DNA of 64,000 nucleotides from Streptomyces bikiniensis (GTDB lineage Bacteria; Actinomycetota; Actinomycetes; Streptomycetales; Streptomycetaceae): positions 10,015-74,014 of the forward strand of contig JNWL01000037.1 in assembly GCA_000716465.1 (NCBI GenBank), given 5' to 3'. Made by a program: the position numbers and the translations under genes. Within the stretch, counting starts at the first letter, position 1; each line of letters opens with the position of its first letter. The notes under the pieces were generated by a model that did no database searches, had not been told where the DNA came from, and saw only the letters and a program-made list of their open reading frames with translations. This document shows positions 58,040 to 64,000 of the stretch, piece after piece.

Positions 58040-59580
58040 CCACCAGCACCTTCAAGAACACGGGCCATACCGAGGGCGTGCGCCGCCCCGGCCGGTGGCT
58101 CGCCCTCTCCGTCCTCGTCCTGGCCGTCCTGCTCGTGGCGGTCGACGCCACGGTGCTGGGCCTCGCCACCCCCTTCCTCTCCGAGGACCTGAAGCCCACC
58201 GGCACCCAGCTGCTCTGGATCGGCGACGTCTACTCCTTCGTCATCGCCGGACTCCTGGTCTCCATGGGCAGCCTCGGCGACCGCATCGGCCGCAAGAAGC
58301 TGCTCCTCATCGGTGCCACCGCCTTCGGCGCCGTCTCCGTGCTCAACGCCTACGCGACCAGCCCCGAGACGATGATCGTCGCCCGCGCCCTCCTCGGCGT
58401 CGCCGGCGCGACCCTGATGCCGTCCACCCTGGCGCTCATCCGCAACCTCTTCCACGACCCGCGCGAGCGCAGCCTCGCCATCGGCATCTGGGGCGCCATG
58501 GCCTCCGCCGGCGCGGCCGTCGGACCGGTCGTCGGCGGCTTCCTCCTGGAGCACTTCTGGTGGGGCTCGGTCTTCCTCATCAACCTGCCCGTCATGGCCG
58601 TCCTCGTCCTCGTCGGCGTCAAGCTGATCCCCGAGTCGAAGAACCCGAACCCGGGCCCCTGGGACCTGCCCAGCGTCGCCCTCTCCCTCGTCGGCATGAT
58701 CGGCGTCGTCTACGCGATCAAGGAACTGGCCTCGCACGGCCCCTCCCCGGACGCGGGCCTCGCCGCCCTCGCCGGTGCCGGCGCGCTCACCTGGTTCGTC
58801 CGCAGGCAGCTCACCCTGCCCGCGCCCCTCCTCGACATGCGCCTCTTCCGCCACCGCGGCTTCTCCGGCGCCGTCCTCGCGGACCTGCTGACCATCCTCG
58901 GCCTCTCCGGCCTGGTGTTCTTCCTGTCCCAGTTCTTCCAGCTGGTCCAGGGCCGCCAGCCGCTGGAGGCCGGACTCGCCGAACTGCCCGCCGCGGTCGG
59001 CGCGGTCACCGCGGGACTGGTCGCGGGCGTCGCGGCCCGCCGCTTCTCCGTACGGTCCGTGGTGACCGCCGGCCTCGCGGCGGTCGGCCTCTCCCTCGCC
59101 GTCCTGACCGGTCTCGACCAGCACACCGGCTACCCGCTGCTCGGCGCCGCCCTGCTCGTCGTCGGCATCGGCGCGGGCTTCGCCTTCACCGTCACCGCCG
59201 ACGTCATCCTCTCCAGCGTCCCCAAGGAGCAGGCCGGCTCCGCGTCCGCCGTCTCCGAGACCGCGTACGAACTGGGCGCCGCGCTCGGCATCGCCGTCCT
59301 CGGCTCCATCGTCACCGGGGTCTACCGGGGCTTCACCGTCCCGGCCGGCGTCCCCTCGGACGTCGCCTCGGCCGCCCACGAATCCCTGGGCGGCGCCGTC
59401 GAGGCCTCCGCGTCCCTCGCCCCGCAGACGGCGACGGCCCTCGTCTCGGCCGGCCAGGAGGCCTTCGTCGACGGCCTGCGGATCGCGGCCGGCGTCGGCG
59501 CGGCGGTCCTCCTCGCGACGGCGGTCGCGGCCTGGTTCCTGCTCAGGGGCCAGAAGCTGGCCGACGGCATCGAGCACTGA
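58036..59580 (+). CDS. DHA2-type MFS efflux transporter
   Basis: 514 aa, about 14 membrane segments. Motif A GSLGDRIGRKKLLLIGA (~78), ALLGVAGATLMPSTLALIRN (~117) and motif C WGAMASAGAAVGPVVGGFLL (~155) identify the drug:H+ antiporter DHA2 family (QacA/LfrA/SmvA-like). Substrates may be quaternary compounds or antibiotics. Overlaps the TetR gene by 4 bp; a very strong terminator follows. Confidence 0.9.
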   Translation: MTTSTFKNTGHTEGVRRPGRWLALSVLVLAVLLVAVDATVLGLATPFLSEDLKPTGTQLLWIGDVYSFVIAGLLVSMGSLGDRIGRKKLLLIGATAFGAVSVLNAYATSPETMIVARALLGVAGATLMPSTLALIRNLFHDPRERSLAIGIWGAMASAGAAVGPVVGGFLLEHFWWGSVFLINLPVMAVLVLVGVKLIPESKNPNPGPWDLPSVALSLVGMIGVVYAIKELASHGPSPDAGLAALAGAGALTWFVRRQLTLPAPLLDMRLFRHRGFSGAVLADLLTILGLSGLVFFLSQFFQLVQGRQPLEAGLAELPAAVGAVTAGLVAGVAARRFSVRSVVTAGLAAVGLSLAVLTGLDQHTGYPLLGAALLVVGIGAGFAFTVTADVILSSVPKEQAGSASAVSETAYELGAALGIAVLGSIVTGVYRGFTVPAGVPSDVASAAHESLGGAVEASASLAPQTATALVSAGQEAFVDGLRIAAGVGAAVLLATAVAAWFLLRGQKLADGIEH

Positions 59581-59616
59581 CGCGCGGCCCCGGGCCTCCC
59601 GCAGCCGGGCCCGCCC

Positions 59617-59672
59617 CGCGCACGGAAGCGCCCCCGTACGGCGGAAACCGTACGGGGGCGCTTCCGTGCGCG
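59617..59672. terminator. Very long bidirectional terminator
   Basis: A 25-bp perfect stem (left arm 59617-59641, right arm 59648-59672) with a 6-nt loop between the convergent MFS and acyltransferase genes. It contains CCCCCGTACGG and GGAAGCGC. Confidence 0.92.
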
Positions 59673-59684
59673 TACGAGCGGGAC

Positions 59685-60356
59685 CTACGCGGCCTTCGCC
59701 TTGGTGGCGTACATGTCCACGTACTCCTGTCCGGAGAGCCGCATCACCTCGGCCATCACCGAGTCCGTCACCGCCCGCAGGACGTAGCGGTCGCGGTCCA
59801 TCCCCTCGTACCGCGAGAACTCCATCGCCTCGCCGAAGCGGACCGTCACCCGGCCCGGGCGAGGGAAGCCCGCCCCGCCCGGCTGGATCTTGTCGGTGCC
59901 GATCATCGCGAACGGCACCACCGGCGCGCCCGTCATCAGGGTCAGCCGCGCGATGCCCGTACGGCCCCGGTACAGCCGCCCGTCGGGGGAGCGGGTGCCC
60001 TCCGGGTAGATCGAGAAGACCTTGCCCTCCTCCAGGACCCGGCGCCCCGTCATCAGCGCCGCCACCCCGCCCCGGCCGCCGTCCCGGTCCACCGGGATCA
60101 TGCCGACGCTGGTGAAGAACCAGGCCATCGCCCGGCCCTTGATCCCCTTGCCCGTCACGTACTCGTCCTTGCCGATGAAGTGGACCGGGCGGTCCAGGCA
60201 GATCGGCATGATCATCGAGTCGATGAAGGTCAGGTGGTTGCCCGCGAGGATCACGGGACCCGTTCCCGGGATGTTCTCGGCGCCCTCCACGCGGGGGCGG
60301 AACATCAGGCGCATGACCGGCCCGAGCACTGCCTTGATGATCGCGAGACGGGACAA
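59685..60356 (-). CDS. 1-acyl-sn-glycerol-3-phosphate acyltransferase
   Basis: 223 aa. PlsC family: GNHLTFIDSMIMPICLDRP carries the NHxxxxD active site (~36), FSIYPEGTRSPDGRLYRG the substrate-binding motif (~105). Membrane-associated; acylates lysophosphatidic acid. The TTG start at 60356 is chosen because GGAGGAACC stands right upstream and homologous sequence begins there (LSRLAIIKAVL); an ATG 46 codons earlier gives basic non-conserved sequence. Confidence 0.87.
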   Translation of the reverse strand: MSRLAIIKAVLGPVMRLMFRPRVEGAENIPGTGPVILAGNHLTFIDSMIMPICLDRPVHFIGKDEYVTGKGIKGRAMAWFFTSVGMIPVDRDGGRGGVAALMTGRRVLEEGKVFSIYPEGTRSPDGRLYRGRTGIARLTLMTGAPVVPFAMIGTDKIQPGGAGFPRPGRVTVRFGEAMEFSRYEGMDRDRYVLRAVTDSVMAEVMRLSGQEYVDMYATKAKAA

Positions 60357-60451
60357 CGGTTCCTCCGGTGGGAAGCGGGTCGGGCGAAGGCGGCCGCACC
60401 GACGGTGCACCCGGCGACGATACTCGCGGGTCACCACCGCGCGCACATCGG

Positions 60452-60480
60452 GTTCACCGAGTGGATACGCAGTGTTGACG
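60452..60480 (+). promoter_or_regulatory. PHO-box-like direct repeats
   Basis: Three units with exact 11-bp period: GTTCACC (60452), GGATACG (60463), GTTGACG (60474), each followed by a 4-bp spacer. The first equals the PhoP direct-repeat consensus of Streptomyces. It lies ~145 bp upstream of the glycerophosphodiesterase, a known type of phosphate-starvation gene. Confidence 0.6.
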
Positions 60481-60597
60481 CGTGTTTCCGCCATGTTCGG
60501 CGCAGGTCTGCCGCCCGTAGGGGCTCTGTGCCTAGCGTCGGGTCCACCGCCGACAGGTGCGGGACATCACATCACGGTCCACTCAGGAGGATCCCTC

Positions 60598-61788
60598 ATG
60601 ACCCAGGGCGAACGCCGGACCCCGGCGCGGCGGACGGTTCTCGGCGCGGCGGGCGCCACCGTCCTCGGCGCCTCCGCGGCCCTCACCGCCGGCACCGCGC
60701 AGGCCGCCGACCGGGCCCCGCGGACCGCCCCCGGGGCGAGCGGCGCGCACGGCCGCGGCCGCGGCTACCGCTCCCTCCCCGTCCCCACCGTCATCGGCCA
60801 CCGCGGCGCGAGCGGCTACCGCCCCGAACACACCCTGGGCTCCTATCGGCTGGCCCTCGACCTCGGCGCCCACGTCATCGAGCAGGACCTCGTCCCCACC
60901 CGGGACGGGCACCTGGTCTGCCGCCACGAGAACGACATCACCGGCACCACCGACGTCGCCGACCGTCCCGAGTTCGCCTCCCGGAAGACCACCAAGACCG
61001 TCGACGGGACCAAGCTCACCGGCTGGTTCACCGAGGACTTCACGCTCGCCGAGCTCAAGACCCTCCGCGCCAAGGAGCGCATCCCGGGCAACCGCCAGGA
61101 GAACACCCTCTACGACGGACGCTGGACGGTCCCCACCTTCGAGGAGGTGCTGCGCTGGGCCGACGAGGAGGGCCGCCGCCGGGGCCGCGAGGTCTGGCTG
61201 TACGTCGAGACCAAGCACCCCAGCTACTTCCGCTCCCTCGGCCTCGGCCCGGAGGAGCGGCTCGCCAGGCTGCTGCGCCGGTACGGGCGCCACCGCGCTC
61301 ACTCCCCGGTCATCCTCCAGTCCTTCGAACCGAGCAGCATCCAGCGCCTGGCGAAGCTGGTCGACGCCCCCGGCGTGGTCCTGCTCTCCGGCGCGGGCAC
61401 CCGCCCCTGGGACTTCACCGAGGCCGGGGACCCGCGCACGGTCGCGGACCTGATCACCCCCGAGGGCCTGCGGTGGATCTCCTCGTACGCGAAGGGCATC
61501 GGGCCCACGCTCGACCTGGTGATCCCCCGGGACGCGGCCGGCCGGCTCGGCACCCCGACCACCCTGGTCCGCGACGCGCACGAGGCCGGGCTCGTCCTCC
61601 ACCCGTACACGCACCGCAACGAGAACGCCTTCCTGCCCGCCGAGTTCCGCCGGGGCGCCGACCCGAACGCCTACGGCGACTCCTTCGGGGCCCTGAGGAA
61701 GTACCTGGAGACGGGCATCGACGGCATCTTCTCCGACAACCCGGACACCGCCCTGCTCGCCGCCGCGGACTTCACCGCCCGCGGCTGA
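60598..61788 (+). CDS. glpQ: Tat-exported glycerophosphodiester phosphodiesterase
   Basis: 396 aa. Twin-arginine signal (ARRTVLGAAGATVLGASAAL, AQA cleavage ~37), GDPD-family TIM barrel with catalytic IGHRGASGYRPEHTLGSY (~65), EQDLVPTRDGHLVCRHE metal ligands (~95), YVETKHP (~203) and a C-terminal GIDGIFSDNPDTAL. It releases glycerol-3-phosphate from deacylated phospholipids or teichoic material outside the cell. The ATG follows AGGAGGATCCC. The PHO-box-like sequence upstream fits phosphate control. Confidence 0.92.
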   Translation: MTQGERRTPARRTVLGAAGATVLGASAALTAGTAQAADRAPRTAPGASGAHGRGRGYRSLPVPTVIGHRGASGYRPEHTLGSYRLALDLGAHVIEQDLVPTRDGHLVCRHENDITGTTDVADRPEFASRKTTKTVDGTKLTGWFTEDFTLAELKTLRAKERIPGNRQENTLYDGRWTVPTFEEVLRWADEEGRRRGREVWLYVETKHPSYFRSLGLGPEERLARLLRRYGRHRAHSPVILQSFEPSSIQRLAKLVDAPGVVLLSGAGTRPWDFTEAGDPRTVADLITPEGLRWISSYAKGIGPTLDLVIPRDAAGRLGTPTTLVRDAHEAGLVLHPYTHRNENAFLPAEFRRGADPNAYGDSFGALRKYLETGIDGIFSDNPDTALLAAADFTARG

Positions 61789-61802
61789 CGAACGCGCCGC
61801 CC

Positions 61803-61839
61803 CGTGCGGGCCCGAAGCCAGGAACTCCGGGCCCGCACG
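61803..61839 (+). terminator. Terminator after the glycerophosphodiesterase gene
   Basis: An 11-bp perfect stem (CGTGCGGGCCC with its complement) and a 15-nt loop. Confidence 0.6.
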
Positions 61840-61936
61840 CCCCTCCCGGGAGGACTCCAAACCCGCACGACCCCCTCCCGGGTGGTTTACGCCCCGTACC
61901 GCAACCACGCGCGCGTGCCCCGGCATCGTGCGGGGC

Positions 61937-62566
61937 ATGACCACCCCCGACACCCTCGCCGAGCCCGTAGCTGCACCCGCAACCGCGGCCGCACCCGCAC
62001 CCGCGCCCGTACCTCCCGCTCCCCTCGCCGGCCCGTCCGCGACCGGCCTCCTCGCCGAACTCGCCCCGCTCCTCGCCGCCGAGTCGGACGCCGAGGCGCC
62101 GGGCGCCGGCGTCGACCCCGGCGACCTGGAACAGGCCGTCTGGCTCCGCCTCCTGGAACGCCTCCGGGAGGCCGGCGCCCCCGCCCGGCCCGCCGCATGG
62201 CTGCGCCGGGCGGTACGGGCCGAGGCCCGCCGCGCCCGCAGGACCAGCGACCGCGAACGCCCCTACCCGGACGAACCCGCCCAGGAGCCGTGCGGCGCCG
62301 AGCCCCACGGCTCCCCGGAGCACTCCCTGCTCGCCGCCGAGGGCCGGCGCACCCTGCGCGCCGCCGTCACCCGCACCCCCGGCCGCTGCCCCGGCGTCCT
62401 CGCCGCGATGCTCGACCCGAAGGACCCCACCTACCGCGAAATCGCAGGAGAGTTGGGTATCTCACAGGGGAGTCTGGGGCCGATGCGTTCCCGTTGCCTG
62501 GGATGCCTGCGCAGAATGCTGGCGGCAGAGGTTCCCGCCCCGGGTCGTCGGGGAAGGGTGTGTTGA
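61937..62566 (+). CDS. Sigma-70-like HTH protein (ECF-type region 4)
   Basis: 209 aa. An Ala/Pro-rich N-terminus (~40 residues) precedes a region-2-like helical part (DLEQAVWLRLLERLREAGAP, then PAAWLRRAVRAEARRARR) and a C-terminal region-4-type HTH (PTYREIAGELGISQGSLGPM, then RSRCLGCLRRML). The order is that of small sigma factors, but core-binding region 2 is short. No anti-sigma gene is adjacent. The ATG opening MTTPDTL has GGGG upstream; a GTG nine bases earlier is possible. Confidence 0.75.
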   Translation: MTTPDTLAEPVAAPATAAAPAPAPVPPAPLAGPSATGLLAELAPLLAAESDAEAPGAGVDPGDLEQAVWLRLLERLREAGAPARPAAWLRRAVRAEARRARRTSDRERPYPDEPAQEPCGAEPHGSPEHSLLAAEGRRTLRAAVTRTPGRCPGVLAAMLDPKDPTYREIAGELGISQGSLGPMRSRCLGCLRRMLAAEVPAPGRRGRVC

Positions 62567-62602
62567 ACCGATGATCGACAGATGAGCGGGAGGCGTGCAC
62601 AC

Positions 62603-63091
62603 ATGGGCCTGAGTGTGACCATCTCAGCGGCGGACGCGCGGGACGCGGAGCACATCCTGAAGCTGCAGTACCTCTGCTACCAGAGCGAGGCGGAGCTCTA
62701 CGGGGACTGGTCCATCGAACCGCTCACCCAGTCGCTCGACGCCCTGCGCGCCGAACTGGAGGAGGGGCACGGGCTCGTGGCCCGCCTCGGCGACGAGGTC
62801 GTCGCCTCCGTACGGGCCCGCATCGACGAGGACGGCACCGTACGGATCGCCAAACTCATCGTCCACCCCCGGATGCGGCGGCACGGCCTCGGCGGCCGGC
62901 TCCTCGACGCCATCGAGCGCCACTTCGCCGCCGCCCCCGAGGCGACGTCCCCCGCCAAGCGCTTCCAGCTCTTCACCGGCCACCGCAGCGAGGTCAACCT
63001 GCGCCTCTACCGCAGCAAGGGGTACGCCCAGGTCGCCACCAGGGAACTCGGCCCCAGGCTCACCCTGGTCACCCTGGAGAAGGCCGCCTAG
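62603..63091 (+). CDS. GNAT-family N-acetyltransferase
   Basis: 162 aa. GNAT core with beta4-alpha3 KLIVHPRMRRHGLGGRLLDA carrying RxxGxG (RRHGLGG) and a C-terminal LRLYRSKGYAQVATRELGP. The substrate is unknown. The ATG at 62603 has GGGAGG nine bases upstream and is preferred to the ATG at 62582, which has no site. Confidence 0.85.
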   Translation: MGLSVTISAADARDAEHILKLQYLCYQSEAELYGDWSIEPLTQSLDALRAELEEGHGLVARLGDEVVASVRARIDEDGTVRIAKLIVHPRMRRHGLGGRLLDAIERHFAAAPEATSPAKRFQLFTGHRSEVNLRLYRSKGYAQVATRELGPRLTLVTLEKAA

Positions 63092-63111
63092 GGGCACCCC
63101 CTGCACGCGTT

Positions 63112-63522
63112 CTAGGCGGTGGTCCTGGCCCTCCGCAGCCACCAGATCCCGGTCAGCGGCAGCAGCACCGGAATGAAGACGTAGCCGTAGCCGAAGTCCG
63201 ACCAGACCGTCGAGTCCGGGAAGGCGGACGGCTCGACCAGCGTCCAGGCCCCCACGACCAGCACGCCCGCGAGCTCGGCGGCGCAGCACGCCAGCGCCGC
63301 CCTGCGGGCCTTCTCCCCGCCCCGTACCAGCGTGTACGTGATGAAGACGTAGACGACGGCCGCCACCGCGGACAGGGAGTACGCGAGCGGCGCCCGGTCG
63401 AACTCGGTGGAGATCTGGTAGATCGAGCGGGAGACCGCGCCGACCGACATCACGCCGTACAGCCAGACGAGGAGCATGCCCGGCCCCTTGACCAGGCGGG
63501 TCGTTCCCTCGGTCGCGGTCAT
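63112..63522 (-). CDS. Small integral membrane protein
   Basis: 136 aa, four predicted membrane segments (GPGMLLVWLYGVMSVGAV, YSLSAVAAVVYVFITYTLV, ALACCAAELAGVLVVGAWTL, YGYVFIPVLLPLTGIWWL). Conserved as an unnamed membrane protein in Streptomyces; no function known. Lies two bases after the other small membrane gene on the same strand, so the two form an operon. Confidence 0.8.
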   Translation of the reverse strand: MTATEGTTRLVKGPGMLLVWLYGVMSVGAVSRSIYQISTEFDRAPLAYSLSAVAAVVYVFITYTLVRGGEKARRAALACCAAELAGVLVVGAWTLVEPSAFPDSTVWSDFGYGYVFIPVLLPLTGIWWLRRARTTA

Positions 63523-63524
63523 GG

Positions 63525-63887
63525 TCAGCCCACCGTCCAGATGTCGTGGAGACGTACTTCGAGCACGGCCAGGACGACCGCGCCGGCCGCCACCGTCGTC
63601 GAACCCCACCGGCTGCGCTCCGCGAGCGACATGAACCCGGCGATCGGCACCGCGCACAGCGCGCCGAGCAGATAGGCGACGAAGATCGTCGTGCCCTCCT
63701 CGGCCTTCTCGCCGCGCGCCAGCTGCACGATGCCGACGATCAGCTGGACCAGGACCAGGAAGGTCACCACGGCCATGCCGATGAAGTGCCAGTCCTTGGT
63801 CGGCTGGTCGCGGAAGGCGGCGAAGCCGCACCAGGCGGCGAGGGCGAGCGCGGCCACGGAGACCGCGACCGTCAGGGCGTCGAGCAT
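63525..63887 (-). CDS. Small integral membrane protein
   Basis: 120 aa, four membrane segments (TVAVSVAALALAAWCGFAAF, WHFIGMAVVTFLVLVQLIVG, FVAYLLGALCAVPIAGFMSL, TTVAAGAVVLAVLEVRL). No family name known. The ATG opening MLDALTV is used. A longer read beginning MCIRDR is false: those residues are translated adapter. A TAATAC hexamer (63903-63898) ten bases upstream may be its -10. Confidence 0.8.
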   Translation of the reverse strand: MLDALTVAVSVAALALAAWCGFAAFRDQPTKDWHFIGMAVVTFLVLVQLIVGIVQLARGEKAEEGTTIFVAYLLGALCAVPIAGFMSLAERSRWGSTTVAAGAVVLAVLEVRLHDIWTVG

Positions 63888-63942
63888 GCGCCCGAGGGTA
63901 TTACGGTCCGAATGACCCGATGCGCTCGCCCCTCCCCACCGC

Positions 63943-64000
63943 CTGTCTCTTATACACATCTGACGCTGCCGACGAGCGATCTAGTGTAGATCTCGGTGGT
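63943..64000. other. Illumina Nextera adapter contamination at the contig end
   Basis: CTGTCTCTTATACACATCT (63943-63961) is the Tn5 mosaic-end adapter, followed by GACGCTGCCGACGA (63962-63975), an 8-base index GCGATCTA (63976-63983; complement TAGATCGC) and GTGTAGATCTCGGTGGT (63984-64000), the start of the P5 side. These bases are not genomic. Confidence 0.97.

Noticed and set aside
63888..63959. N-terminal extension MCIRDR on the last membrane protein
   Set aside because: It is a translation of the Nextera mosaic-end adapter, a known artefact.

Overview
This is chromosomal DNA of a Streptomyces-type actinomycete. The evidence is very high GC, GC-saturated third codon positions, frequent GTG/TTG starts with GTGA/ATGA start-stop overlaps, perfect GC-rich hairpins between convergent genes, and a typical Streptomyces core gene set (infC-rpmI-rplT, pheST, argCJBDR, argH). 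The last 58 bases (63943-64000) are Illumina Nextera adapter, so real sequence ends at 63942 and the contig stops there.

Layout. 1-5890: a LysR regulator, a YtcJ-type amidohydrolase, and a TetR regulator divergent from an NCS1 purine/cytosine permease. 5195-11910: a nitrogen-scavenging unit with a C26 gamma-glutamyl hydrolase, an ethanolamine-type permease, a FadR regulator and, divergently, a glutamine-synthetase-like GlnA4, an aldehyde dehydrogenase and an SDR. The order matches the gamma-glutamyl-ethanolamide pathway known from S. coelicolor, and a FadR-like operator sits between the two arms. A secreted HAD phosphatase and a PLP enzyme follow. 14582-18821: a proline-rich membrane protein coupled to a mycosin-like protease, then SseB and DUF1844 proteins separated by a 68-bp tandem duplication.

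18871-26886: the translation block (infC, rpmI, rplT, a SpoU rRNA methylase, an orphan histidine kinase, pheS-pheT). infC appears to start at AUC and has a ~290-nt leader containing a textbook terminator/antiterminator pair. 26928-31890: an accessory island with a lipoprotein divergent from a secreted YD-repeat/phospholipase A2 protein across a perfect 32-bp palindrome, followed by a secreted subtilase with FG-GAP repeats. 32169-43372: regulators and metabolism (SpoIIE phosphatase, TPR regulator, NUDIX, 3-hydroxyacyl-CoA dehydrogenase, GHL10 glycosidase, DMT transporter and MocR with overlapping divergent starts, GNAT, a histidine-phosphatase-like protein without catalytic histidines, an RlmG-like methylase).

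43617-57232: an M48 peptidase and the whole late arginine pathway: argG on the minus strand, argC-J-B-D-R as a coupled operon, and argH. The promoters of argG, argC and argH each overlap ArgR-type boxes. A degraded propeller gene and a 165-bp MITE-like element, with two half-copies elsewhere, interrupt this region. 57450-63942: a leaderless autoregulated TetR with an MFS exporter, an acyltransferase, a Tat-exported glycerophosphodiesterase preceded by a PHO-box-like array, a small sigma-like protein, a GNAT and two membrane proteins.

The best candidates for something under-described are the infC leader attenuator, the compact YD-repeat/PLA2 exoprotein with its palindromic control region and neighbours, the MITE family, and the membrane-protein/mycosin pair. 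All calls come from reading the sequence; no database search was run.
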